A stretch of 64,000 nt of DNA from Rubrivivax sp. (lineage in GTDB: Bacteria; Pseudomonadota; Gammaproteobacteria; Burkholderiales; Burkholderiaceae_C). The DNA lies in contig JAJTDM010000009.1 of assembly GCA_021300575.1 (NCBI GenBank), forward strand, positions 1 to 64,000, in the 5' to 3' direction. Made by a program: the position numbers and the translations under genes. Shown one piece after another: positions 40,988 through 51,537 of the stretch. Positions within the stretch are counted from its first letter, which is position 1. Each line of letters starts with the position of its first letter. Under the pieces are notes generated by a model that did no database searches, was not told the origin of the DNA, and saw nothing but the letters and a program-made list of their open reading frames with translations.

Positions 40988-43033
40988 ATGTCCGACGCCC
41001 CCGCCTCGCTCAACCCGGCCCAGACCCAGGCCGTGCACCACCTGAACGGGCCGTGCCTCGTGCTGGCCGGCGCTGGCTCAGGCAAGACGCGCGTCATCGT
41101 GCACAAGATCGCCAAGCTGCTGCACACAGGGCTGGAGCCCAAGCAGATCGCGGCCATCACCTTTACGAACAAGGCCGCCGCCGAGATGCGCGAGCGCGCC
41201 AAGGCCCTGGTGGGTCCGCGTGCGGCGCGCGATCTGGTGGTCAGCACCTTCCACTCGCTGGGCGTGCGCATGCTGCGCGCCGACGGCACGCGCCTGAACC
41301 TGAAGGAAAACTTCTCCATCCTCGACAGCGACGACGTGCTGGGCGTGCTGCGCGATGCCGGTGGCACCACCGACGCCAAGACCGCGCGCGGCTGGCAGTG
41401 GGCCATCAGCCTGTGGAAGAACCAGGGCCTGAACGCCGCGCAGGCCGCGGCAGTGGCCAAGGATGACCTGGAACTCACGGCGGCCAAGGTGATGCAGCGC
41501 TACGAGGAGCGCCTGAACGCCTACCAGGCGGTGGACTTCGACGACCTGATCGGCCTGCCGCTCAAGCTGCTGAGCACGGACGCCGAGGCCCGGCGCAAGT
41601 GGCAGGACAGCTTCCACCACCTGCTGGTGGACGAGTACCAGGACACCAACGCCGTGCAGTACGAACTGCTCAAGGCGCTGGTGGGTGAGCACACGCCCTT
41701 CACCGCCGTGGGCGACGACGACCAGAGCATCTACGGCTGGCGCGGCGCCACCATCGACAACCTCAAGCGCCTGCCGCAGGACTATCCGCGGCTGAAGGTC
41801 ATCCCGCTGGAGCAGAACTACCGCTCCACCGGCGCCATCCTGCGCGCGGCCAACCAGGTGATCGCCAAGAACCCCAAGATCTTCGAGAAGAAGCTGTGGA
41901 GCGAGTTCGGCGAGGGCGAGCCGGTGCAGGTGGTGGAGTGCGACGGCGAGGAGCACGAGGCCGAGCGCGCGGTGGCGCGCATCACGGCGCTGCGCGCGCG
42001 CGGCGGCACCGTGAAGTTCAGCGACTTCGCCATCCTGTACCGCGCCAACCATCAGGCACGCGTGTTCGAGCAGAAGCTGCGCGCCGCGCAGATGCCCTAC
42101 AAGGTGTCGGGCGGGCAGAGCTACTTCGACCGCACTGAGATCAAGGATCTGTGCGCCTGGCTGCGCCTGCTGGTCAACCAGGACGACGACCCCGCCTTCC
42201 TGCGCGCCGTCACCACACCCAAGCGCGGCATCGGCCACACCACGCTTGGGACGCTGGGCGAGTTTGCGGCGAAGTGGAAGACCAGCCTCTTCGAGGCGCT
42301 GTTCTCGCCCAGCCTCAGCACCATGCTCAAGGGCAAGGCGGTGGAAGCGCTGCAGGACTTCGGCCGCGAGGTCAATGAACTCGAACACCGCGCCCGCCAG
42401 ACCACCGGCGCCGAGGACGCCAAGGCGCTGCTGCTGGGCTGGCTCAAGGCCATCGGCTACGAGCAGCACCTCTACGACGGTGAGGACAGCGAGAAGCTCG
42501 CCGCCTCACGTTGGAGCAACGTGCTGGATTTCGTGGACTGGATCGCCCGGCGCTGCGGCGGCGAGCTCACCCAGGAAGGCGGTACCTTCGAGACCGAGAA
42601 GCAGAGCGTGCTGCAGGTGGCGCAGACCATCAGCGTCATCATCAGCCTGGCCGAGCGCGGTGACGAGCAGGACGTGGTGACGCTGTCCACCCTGCACGCG
42701 GCCAAGGGCCTGGAGTGGCCGCATGTGGTGCTGACCGGCGTCAACGAGGGGCTGCTGCCCTTTCGCTCGGGCGACGACGACATGACGCCAGAGCGCCTGG
42801 AAGAAGAACGTCGCCTGATGTACGTGGGTATCACCCGCGCCCGCACCACGCTGGCGGTGAGCACCTTGCGCAGGCGCAAGCGTGGGCGCGAGACCGTGGC
42901 CGGCGTGCCCAGCCGCTTCATCGCCGAGATGAAGCTGGGCGAGGGCGTGGCCAAAGAAGACCCGCGCGAGCGCCTGCGCAAGCTGCGCGAGCAGCTGGCT
43001 GCGCGCCCGGCGGTAGTGGTGGACCGGGGCTGA
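40988..43033 (+). CDS. rep: ATP-dependent DNA helicase Rep
   Basis: A 681-residue superfamily 1 3'-5' helicase. Q motif LNPAQTQAVHHLNGPCLVLAGAGSGKT with Walker A, Walker B VDEYQDTN, then GDDDQSIYGWRGA, LEQNYRSTG, and VTLSTLHAAKGLEWPHV are all in order. It helps forks pass protein blocks. TATGAT lies 12 bases before the ATG, so the mRNA leader is very short. The length and the short C-terminus suit Rep rather than UvrD. Confidence 0.93.
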   Translation: MSDAPASLNPAQTQAVHHLNGPCLVLAGAGSGKTRVIVHKIAKLLHTGLEPKQIAAITFTNKAAAEMRERAKALVGPRAARDLVVSTFHSLGVRMLRADGTRLNLKENFSILDSDDVLGVLRDAGGTTDAKTARGWQWAISLWKNQGLNAAQAAAVAKDDLELTAAKVMQRYEERLNAYQAVDFDDLIGLPLKLLSTDAEARRKWQDSFHHLLVDEYQDTNAVQYELLKALVGEHTPFTAVGDDDQSIYGWRGATIDNLKRLPQDYPRLKVIPLEQNYRSTGAILRAANQVIAKNPKIFEKKLWSEFGEGEPVQVVECDGEEHEAERAVARITALRARGGTVKFSDFAILYRANHQARVFEQKLRAAQMPYKVSGGQSYFDRTEIKDLCAWLRLLVNQDDDPAFLRAVTTPKRGIGHTTLGTLGEFAAKWKTSLFEALFSPSLSTMLKGKAVEALQDFGREVNELEHRARQTTGAEDAKALLLGWLKAIGYEQHLYDGEDSEKLAASRWSNVLDFVDWIARRCGGELTQEGGTFETEKQSVLQVAQTISVIISLAERGDEQDVVTLSTLHAAKGLEWPHVVLTGVNEGLLPFRSGDDDMTPERLEEERRLMYVGITRARTTLAVSTLRRRKRGRETVAGVPSRFIAEMKLGEGVAKEDPRERLRKLREQLAARPAVVVDRG

Positions 43034-43057
43034 GCGGCGCCGCAGCCCGGTTCCGCG

Positions 43058-44020
43058 TCACCCCTGGCTGGCGGCGCTCAGCGTGCTCAGGTCGGCGTCG
43101 CTCAGCGCCAGCTCGGCGGCGGCGCGCAGCTCCGCCCACTGTGCCAGGGAGGTGGCGCTGGCAATCGGTGCGGCAATGCCCGGCTGGCGCATCTGCCAGG
43201 CCAGGGCCAGCTGCGCCGGTGTGGCCTTCAGCCGGGCGGCCATCTCGTCCAGGGCCGCCAGCACGCGCCAGCCGCGGTCGTTGAAGTAGGCCGTCTTCAC
43301 GCCGGCACCGCGCGGACTCTGGGCCACGTCGGCCTCGCCGCGGTATTTGCCGGTGAGAAAACCGCGCGCCAGGCCGAAGAAGTTGATGACCCCCAGGCCT
43401 TCGCGCACGCACAGCGCCTGCAACTCGGCCTCGTAGGCGCTGCGGTCCAGCAGGTTGTACAGCGGCTGCAGCGTCTCGTAGCGCGGCAGGCCCAGGCGCG
43501 CGCTGGTATCCAGGGCCTGCTGCAGCCGGGCCGCGCTGTAGTTGCTGGCGCCGATGGCGCGCACCTTGCCGGCCCGGATGAGGTCGGCAAAGGTGCCCAG
43601 CGTGTCTTCCAGCGGGGTGTCCGGGTCGTCCATGTGGGCCTGGTACAGGTCGATACGGTCGGTCTGCAGCCGGCGCAGCGAGTCGTCCACGGCCTGGCGG
43701 ATCCAGGCCGGCTGCAGGCGCCGGCCGGGATCGTCCGTGGGGTGGCCCACCTTGGTGGCCAGCACGATGCGCTCGCGCATGCCGCTACCCTTGCGCGCGG
43801 CCAGCCAGCGCCCGATCACCGTCTCGGACTCGCCACCCTGGTGCCCCGGCACCCAGCGCGAGTACACGTCGGCGGTGTCGATGAGGTTGAAGCCGGCCTC
43901 GACAAAGGCGTCCAGCAGGGCGAAGGAGGTGGGCTCGTCGGCCGTCCAGCCGAAGACGTTGCCGCCCAAGGCGATGGGGGCGGTGGAAAGGCCGCTGCGG
44001 CCCAGGGGTTTCATCTGCAT
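43058..44020 (-). CDS. Aldo/keto reductase
   Basis: A 320-residue NADPH-dependent oxidoreductase with a TIM-barrel fold. The catalytic tetrad can be placed: Asp and Tyr in LIDTADVYSRW, Lys in VLATKVGHP, and His in LYQAHMDDPDTPL. It resembles the YajO/Tas-like group of AKRs. The first Met (44020) is followed two codons later by another (44014). The gene converges on rep with a 24-bp gap. Confidence 0.9.
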   Translation of the reverse strand: MQMKPLGRSGLSTAPIALGGNVFGWTADEPTSFALLDAFVEAGFNLIDTADVYSRWVPGHQGGESETVIGRWLAARKGSGMRERIVLATKVGHPTDDPGRRLQPAWIRQAVDDSLRRLQTDRIDLYQAHMDDPDTPLEDTLGTFADLIRAGKVRAIGASNYSAARLQQALDTSARLGLPRYETLQPLYNLLDRSAYEAELQALCVREGLGVINFFGLARGFLTGKYRGEADVAQSPRGAGVKTAYFNDRGWRVLAALDEMAARLKATPAQLALAWQMRQPGIAAPIASATSLAQWAELRAAAELALSDADLSTLSAASQG

Positions 44021-44084
44021 GGCGGGGGTGTCCTGGTCATGGAGCAAGGTGGTGGGATGTGGGTGGCGGAACGCGGGGGGCAGC

Positions 44085-44426
44085 CTACCGCAGACGCTGC
44101 ATCGCGTCGCGCAGCGCCTGCCCGGGCGCCAGGCCCAGCGCCTGGGCGGCCGCGTTGACATGGGACAGCACGCCGTGCTCCCAGGTGTCGCGCGCATCGC
44201 CGATGCGTGCACTGGTGTGCGCCACCGTGACCGCGGCGCAGCCGCGTGTCTGCAGCATGGCCAGGGCCGCGATGCCGGCACCCTCCTTGCCCACGCCGGC
44301 GTCATTGAACATGGCCACCTTCGTGATGGTGTCCATCAACCAGACACTGCAGCCTGCCTGACCCGCTGGCGCAGCCTGTTGCGCCGGCGCGCCGAGCGCA
44401 TCGGTCACTTCCTGCCGTTCGATCAT
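44085..44426 (-). CDS. Conserved hypothetical protein with an apparent internal deletion
   Basis: A 113-residue protein of a family I recall as conserved hypothetical, recognisable by FNDAGVGKEGAGIAALAML, ARIGDARDTWEHGVLSHVN and the end ALGLAPGQALRDAM. In relatives a stretch of about 25-30 residues with a SHGG motif stands between LMDTITKV and FNDAGVGK. Here WLMDTITKVAMFNDAG runs straight through, so this copy seems to have lost it in frame. It lies 24 bp after the purine deaminase gene, probably in one operon. Function unknown. Confidence 0.6.
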   Translation of the reverse strand: MIERQEVTDALGAPAQQAAPAGQAGCSVWLMDTITKVAMFNDAGVGKEGAGIAALAMLQTRGCAAVTVAHTSARIGDARDTWEHGVLSHVNAAAQALGLAPGQALRDAMQRLR

Positions 44427-44450
44427 GTCTGTGTCCTGGTCGGCCTGGCC

Positions 44451-45533
44451 TCAGGCGTGCGTGGGCCGCGCCGTGGCTGGCCCGACGGCCTCGGCAAAGA
44501 CCTCGTCCAGCCGGGCGCGCCAGCCGGCTTTCACGGGCTCGGGCGCGAAACTGGCGTCCAGGCTGTGGCGTGCCAGTTGCCAGGCTTGAGGCGGCCCCAG
44601 GCTGGGATGGGCCTCGAACAGGGCGCGGTAGTTCTCGCCCACGTAGCCGCCGAAGTAGGCGGGGTCGTCGGAGTTCACCGTCACGCACAGCCCGGCCTGC
44701 AACAGCTGCGGCAGACGGTGCGCGGCCATGTCGGGGTAGACGCGCAGCTTGACGTTGGACAGCGGGCACACGGTGAGCGGGATCTGCCGGCGTGCCAGCT
44801 CGGCCACCAGCGCGGGGTCGTCCACGCAGCGCACGCCGTGATCGATGCGCTGCACCTGAAGTTGCTCCAGCGCGGTGCGGATGTAGGCCGGGGGGCCTTC
44901 TTCTCCCGCGTGGGCCACCAGGTGCAGGTCCAGGCTGCGGCAGCGCTCGAAGACGCGCGCGAACTTCTCCGGCGGATGGCCGCGCTCGCTCGAATCCAGG
45001 CCCACGCCGATGAATTGTTCGCGCCAGGGCAGGGCTGCCTCCAGCGTGGCGAAGGCGTCGTCTTCGCTCAGGTGCCGCAGGAAGCACAGGATCAGCGCAC
45101 TGCTCAGGCCCAGCGCCCGCTCAGCCTCCTGTCGGGCCCGTGCCAGCCCCTGGATCACCGTGCCCATGGCAACGCCGCGGGCCGTGTGGGTCTGCGGGTC
45201 GAAGAACACCTCGGCATGCACCACGCCATCGGTTGCCGCCTGACGGAAATAGGCCATCGCCATGTCGAAGAAGTCCTCCTCCTGCAGCAGCACCGACGCC
45301 CCGGCGTAGTAGAGGTCCAGGAAGCTCTGCAGGTCGGTGAAGGCGTAGGCCTGGCGAAGCGCCTGCACGCTGGCGTGAGGCAGATTCACGCCGTTGCGTT
45401 GTGCCAGCGCGAAGATCAGCTCTGGCTCCAGCGAGCCCTCGATGTGGATGTGCAGCTCGGCCTTGGGCATGCGCTGCAGCAGGCCGGGCAAACGGTCGCG
45501 GGGGATGCGCTCCAGGGTCAGCGGGTCCATCAT
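44451..45533 (-). CDS. add: Adenosine/adenine deaminase family hydrolase
   Basis: A 360-residue zinc amidohydrolase that removes the amino group of a purine. Zinc ligands: [12 protein letters not shown]-type HxH ([11 protein letters not shown]), AHAGEEG, and [11 protein letters not shown] with the metal Asp. The catalytic Glu is in HAGEE. The last motif, with FGGY, is more typical of the adenine deaminase branch than of classical adenosine deaminases, so adenine may be the true substrate. It starts at ATG 45533 or one codon later, divergent from the first histidine kinase. Confidence 0.85.
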   Translation of the reverse strand: MMDPLTLERIPRDRLPGLLQRMPKAELHIHIEGSLEPELIFALAQRNGVNLPHASVQALRQAYAFTDLQSFLDLYYAGASVLLQEEDFFDMAMAYFRQAATDGVVHAEVFFDPQTHTARGVAMGTVIQGLARARQEAERALGLSSALILCFLRHLSEDDAFATLEAALPWREQFIGVGLDSSERGHPPEKFARVFERCRSLDLHLVAHAGEEGPPAYIRTALEQLQVQRIDHGVRCVDDPALVAELARRQIPLTVCPLSNVKLRVYPDMAAHRLPQLLQAGLCVTVNSDDPAYFGGYVGENYRALFEAHPSLGPPQAWQLARHSLDASFAPEPVKAGWRARLDEVFAEAVGPATARPTHA

Positions 45534-45670
45534 GGGCCTCCGTGGTGTCAAGCAGGTGGCGGATGCGTCTTCGTCCACCTCCAAAGCGTACCCTGGCTTG
45601 CCTCGGGCACGGCAAGCTCCCCGGTGCAACAGGTACGATCCGCGATCTTCTCAGAGGCCGGATCCCCCCC

Positions 45671-48055
45671 ATGAAGCGACAGGACGAACGCATCGATCTG
45701 CGGTTCAACATCACCCTGTTTGCCTTTTTCGCCGCGATCGGCGTCCTCGGCTACCTGGGTTTTGCCAGCATCCGCGCCGAGCTGCTGAACGAGCAGATCG
45801 CCATCCTGCAGGAGAAGACCAACGGCGTGGCGCACCGCGTGGACCGCTGGCTGCTGACGCGCAAGACCGAGATCTCCACGCTGGCCAACACGCCCGTCAT
45901 CCGCTCGATGGACTGGAAGGAGGCCGGTCCCTTCCTCAAGGCCAAGCACGAGTTGATGCCCTGGTTCTACATCTTCGCCCACATCAACCCCGACGGCACC
46001 TACTACAACTCCAAGGTCGATTTCGCCAAGGGCCAGAACCTCAGCGACCGAGCGCACTTCAAGGCCGCCATGCAGGGCCGGGTCTACGCCTCCGACCCGG
46101 TGAACTCGCGCACGCTGAATGCCGACATCGTGGCCGTCACCAGCCCCGTCTTCCGCACTGACGCCAAGGGGGCCGACATCATCGGCGTGTTCGGCGGCAT
46201 GATCGACACCACCACCATCGTGCAGGAGTTGTCGCGCTTTTCCAATGGCCCGAAGAGCTACGCCTTCGCGGTGAACTCCGCCGGCATCGCCATCTCCCAC
46301 CCTGACGCCAAGCGTCGCGGCAACATCAACACCAAGGCGATCTCGCTGCTGGAAGATGCGGACCCTGGCGTGAAGGCACTGGTTAACCAGATGCTGACGC
46401 AGAAGACCGGCTGGCTGGACACCACCATCGACGGCCAGCGGGTGTTCGCAGCCTTCACGCCGATTTCCGAGGCTGACTGGTACATCGCCACCATCACCGA
46501 CGCGCCTTACGTGCGGGCGCATCTGCGCTTCATCGACTATGTGGGCGCCTTCGCCTTCCTGCTGCTGTGCCTGGCGGTGTGGCTGGTGCTGCGATTCAGG
46601 CGACAGGAGTTCCAGACGCTGAACCAGCGGCGCGAGATCTCCGAGGAAAAGAGCCGGGCCAAGAGCGCCTTTCTGGCCAATATGAGCCATGAATTGCGCA
46701 CGCCGCTGAACGGCATCCTGGGCTACGCGCAGATCCTGCTGCAGCGCGACGGCCCTGACGCCACCGTGCAACGCCACCTGCAGGCGATCCTGTCCTCCGG
46801 GCAGCACCTGCTGAGCATGATCAACCGGATCCTGGACCTGTCCAAGATCGAGGCCGGCCGCATCGAACTCGAGCCACGGCCGGTGGACCTGCCCAGCCTG
46901 CTGCAGGACCTGGTGCGCCTGTTCGACATCGAGAAGTCCAAGTACGGCGCCACGTTCAGCGCGCAGTTTTCCCTGGGCAATCACTCGGTGGCGGTGCTCG
47001 ACCCGGAGCGCTTCAAGCAGATTCTCATCAACCTGGTGGTCAACGGCTTCAAGTACGGCCGGCAGTCGCTGGTCCAGCTGGAGGTGGCCGTGCGGGAGGG
47101 CCAACCCAAGCCCGTGCTGGTGGTGCGGGTCAGCGACGGCGGTATCGGCATGAGCCCGGAACAGGTGAGCCAGGCCTTCGTCCCCTTCGAGCAGGTGAAC
47201 AAGACCTCGGAAGGGGCGGGGCTGGGGCTGGCCATCGTGAGCCAGCTCGTCAGCCTGATGGGCGGCACCATCGCCATCGACAGCACGCCGGGGCAAGGCA
47301 CCACCGTCAGCATCACGCTTCCCTTCGAGGAGGCGGCGCCCGACATGGCGGTGCTGATGTCTTCCGAGCGCGGCATGCCTTGTGGTCTGCGCGCGGGCAG
47401 GCCGCGCATCCTGGTGGTGGACGACAACCCGACCAACGTGCAGTTCCTGGTCGACCTGTTGCAGATGGTGGGTTTCGAGGTGCACAGTGCGCTCGGTGTC
47501 ACCGAAGCCCTGGCGGCCCACGCGGCCCGGCCCTTCGACCTGGTGATCACCGACCTGGTGATGCCCGAACGCGACGGCTTCGACCTGATCCACGCCATCC
47601 GCTGCGGGCCCCATGCGCCGCAGACGCCCATCATCGTGGCCTCGGCCAGTGCTTTCCCGGGAGACCAGGTCCGCAGCGCGGCCGCCGGCGCCAATGCCTT
47701 CGTGCCCAAGCCGGTGGAGAGCCTGGCCCTGCTGCAGAAGATGGCCGGCCTGCTGAAGATCGAGTACGAATACGCGTCGGCCCAGGCCGAGGCCTCCACC
47801 TCGGCGCAAGGCTTGCAGCATCTGCGCGAGGCCTTGGGCCAGCCCGACGCCCGGGCCGCGGTGCAGGAGCTGCGCGACGCGGCAGAGCTCGGCCAGATCC
47901 GCCGGGTGGAAGCGTTGATCGGCCAACTCACCGACCCTGGGCTGCAGCGTGCGTTGCAGGATGCGCTGGGCACGGCCTTGAAGGAACAGGACTCCGAGCT
48001 GGTGCTCCAGCGCCTGGACGAGGCCCTGCAGTCCGCCCAGGGTGAGGCTGCGTGA
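45671..48055 (+). CDS. Hybrid sensor histidine kinase with extracellular dCACHE domain
   Basis: A 794-residue membrane kinase. A first helix (ITLFAFFAAIGVLGYLGF), a periplasmic double-Cache sensor (about 40-280) and a second helix (AFAFLLLCLAVWLVL) precede the kinase core with phospho-His340 in MSHELRTPLNG, an ATP lid GIGMSPEQ and GAGLGLAIV. A C-terminal receiver domain has Asp628 in TDLVMPERDG. The end is an alpha-helical tail that may act as a phosphotransfer domain. The second hybrid kinase starts 27 bp downstream. Confidence 0.92.
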   Translation: MKRQDERIDLRFNITLFAFFAAIGVLGYLGFASIRAELLNEQIAILQEKTNGVAHRVDRWLLTRKTEISTLANTPVIRSMDWKEAGPFLKAKHELMPWFYIFAHINPDGTYYNSKVDFAKGQNLSDRAHFKAAMQGRVYASDPVNSRTLNADIVAVTSPVFRTDAKGADIIGVFGGMIDTTTIVQELSRFSNGPKSYAFAVNSAGIAISHPDAKRRGNINTKAISLLEDADPGVKALVNQMLTQKTGWLDTTIDGQRVFAAFTPISEADWYIATITDAPYVRAHLRFIDYVGAFAFLLLCLAVWLVLRFRRQEFQTLNQRREISEEKSRAKSAFLANMSHELRTPLNGILGYAQILLQRDGPDATVQRHLQAILSSGQHLLSMINRILDLSKIEAGRIELEPRPVDLPSLLQDLVRLFDIEKSKYGATFSAQFSLGNHSVAVLDPERFKQILINLVVNGFKYGRQSLVQLEVAVREGQPKPVLVVRVSDGGIGMSPEQVSQAFVPFEQVNKTSEGAGLGLAIVSQLVSLMGGTIAIDSTPGQGTTVSITLPFEEAAPDMAVLMSSERGMPCGLRAGRPRILVVDDNPTNVQFLVDLLQMVGFEVHSALGVTEALAAHAARPFDLVITDLVMPERDGFDLIHAIRCGPHAPQTPIIVASASAFPGDQVRSAAAGANAFVPKPVESLALLQKMAGLLKIEYEYASAQAEASTSAQGLQHLREALGQPDARAAVQELRDAAELGQIRRVEALIGQLTDPGLQRALQDALGTALKEQDSELVLQRLDEALQSAQGEAA

Positions 48056-48082
48056 TCGGCACCGCGTGATGGAGGCCGCCTG

Positions 48083-50143
<2,061 letters not shown>

Positions 50144-50290
50144 GCGTGCTCTAGATCTTCTCTCAGTCGGTTCTTTGTTCTCGCCCGCCGGCCTGGCTGG
50201 CGGTTCGGCCAAATCTTCCATCGGTGAGTTGCGGGGTAGTTCTGCATGGCGTCCGCATGTGTGGGCGTCTCACTGAAAAGGAAATGAAAA

Positions 50291-50503
50291 ATGGCCAAGG
50301 AAACCGGTATCGTCAAGTGGTTCAACGAGGGCAAGGGCTTCGGCTTCATCGCCCCTGACAGCGGCGGCAAGGATCTGTTCGCCCACTTCAAGGAAATCCA
50401 GGGCACGGGCTTCAAGACGCTGAAGGAAAACCAGCGCGTGGAGTTCGAGGTCACGCAAGGCCAGAAGGGCCCGCAGGCCTCTGGCATCCGCACCCTGGAC
50501 TGA
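50291..50503 (+). CDS. cspA: Cold-shock protein, CspA family
   Basis: A 70-residue single-stranded nucleic acid binding protein. RNP1 is GKGFGFI and RNP2 is DLFAHF. It acts as an RNA chaperone in the cytoplasm. The leader from the preceding gene is 147 bp and contains a GC hairpin (about 50186-50206), as cold-shock mRNAs often have structured leaders. A clear terminator follows. The constitutive stress-type Csp is as likely as a cold-induced one. Confidence 0.95.
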   Translation: MAKETGIVKWFNEGKGFGFIAPDSGGKDLFAHFKEIQGTGFKTLKENQRVEFEVTQGQKGPQASGIRTLD

Positions 50504-50555
50504 TGTCCTGAAGGGCCTGTGCCCCGGGGGCCTCGCAGCCCCCGCACAGACCAGC

Positions 50556-50582
50556 GCCGCGGCACCGTCCGCGGCTTTTTTT
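50556..50582 (+). terminator. Intrinsic terminator after the cold-shock gene
   Basis: A 7-bp perfect stem GCCGCGG (50556-50562), loop CACCGT, CCGCGGC (50569-50575) is followed by seven T (50576-50582). A textbook rho-independent terminator. Confidence 0.9.
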
Positions 50583-50606
50583 CGTCTGTGTGGCTTCGTC
50601 TGTGTG
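50581..50606 (+). repeat. Two copies of a 12-bp direct repeat
   Basis: TTCGTCTGTGTG occurs at 50581-50592 and 50595-50606 with a 2-bp spacer, right after the terminator T tract. Probably a slippage product; no function inferred. Confidence 0.6.
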
Positions 50607-50661
50607 ACCCCACGATCCGCCGCCCCGGGCGCTGACCGCGCCGGGCCACGACAATGCGGCG

Positions 50662-51423
50662 ATGTCATCACAAGACGAACGGCGCGTCCTGCGCCTGCGG
50701 GGCGCCACCAACTTCCGTGACCTGGGCGGCTACCTGACGCCAGACGGCCGCCAGGTCCGCTGGGGCCGGATCTTTCGCTCCGATCACCTGGGCCGGTTGA
50801 CCGACGACGACGAGGCCCTGCTCTCGGCGCTGGGGCTGCAGCGCGTGCTGGACTTCAGGGGCGAGCAGGAGCGCGCAGCCATGCCCAACCGGCTGGCTGC
50901 GGCCCGCCACCACGCACTGGGCATCGAGCCCGTGGTGGTGCAGCGCATGCAGGACCTGGCTGCCGCCGGGCAGCGCCTGTCCGCCGCGGTGGCGGTGGAC
51001 CTGATGAAGGACCTGTACCGCGGCCTGGTCCATGACCAGGCGCACCGCTTTGCCGAACTCTTCGAGCACCTGCTGCAGGCCGAAGGCCCCTTGGTCTTTC
51101 ACTGCACCGCAGGCAAGGACCGCACCGGGTTTGCTGCCGCCCTGGTCCTGCATGCGCTGGGCGTGCCGCGCGCGGTGGTGATGCAGGACTACCTGCTGAC
51201 CAACGCGCTGTACCAGCCACCGCCTGTGCCCCGCACCGACACCCCAGCCGAGGCCCTGGCCGTGCTGTGGCGCGTGCAGGCGGGCTTTCTGGAAGCCGCC
51301 TTCGACGCGCTGGAGGCCGACCACGGCGGCGTGGACCAGTACCTGCAGCAGCGCCTGCGCGTGGGGCCCGCCGCCCGCCAGGCCCTGGCCGAGCGATACC
51401 TGGAGCCGAGCGCGAGCACCTGA
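50662..51423 (+). CDS. Tyrosine-protein phosphatase (Y_phosphatase3 family)
   Basis: A 253-residue phosphatase of the bacterial PTP/MptpB-like group. The N-terminus has RGATNFRDLGGY and the active site is HCTAGKDRTG, with Cys148 as nucleophile and Arg in the P-loop; the Asp/Lys inside the loop (GKDRTG) mark the atypical dual-specific family that can also act on phosphoinositides. Complete length. Only 14 bp separate its stop from a universal-stress-protein remnant. Confidence 0.9.
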   Translation: MSSQDERRVLRLRGATNFRDLGGYLTPDGRQVRWGRIFRSDHLGRLTDDDEALLSALGLQRVLDFRGEQERAAMPNRLAAARHHALGIEPVVVQRMQDLAAAGQRLSAAVAVDLMKDLYRGLVHDQAHRFAELFEHLLQAEGPLVFHCTAGKDRTGFAAALVLHALGVPRAVVMQDYLLTNALYQPPPVPRTDTPAEALAVLWRVQAGFLEAAFDALEADHGGVDQYLQQRLRVGPAARQALAERYLEPSAST

Positions 51424-51505
51424 GACTGCACTACTTGATCTCTTCGGTTCGCAGACCAAGGCCGTGCTGGCGGGCAGCAAGCTGCCCCTGCTGGTGCTGT
51501 ACTGA
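51422..51505 (+). pseudogene. C-terminal remnant of a universal stress protein gene
   Basis: The frame 51437-51505 reads DLFGSQTKAVLAGSKLPLLV, then LY and a stop. This is the last helix and strand of the UspA fold (GSxTxxVLAxxxLPVLV). No start or remainder of the domain is found upstream, where the phosphatase gene ends at 51423. It marks a deletion that joined the phosphatase to the tail of a former usp gene. An intact usp gene lies 4 kb away. Confidence 0.65.
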
Positions 51506-51537
51506 AGGGGCCGTTCGACGCCCCTGCGGCAGGCGCG

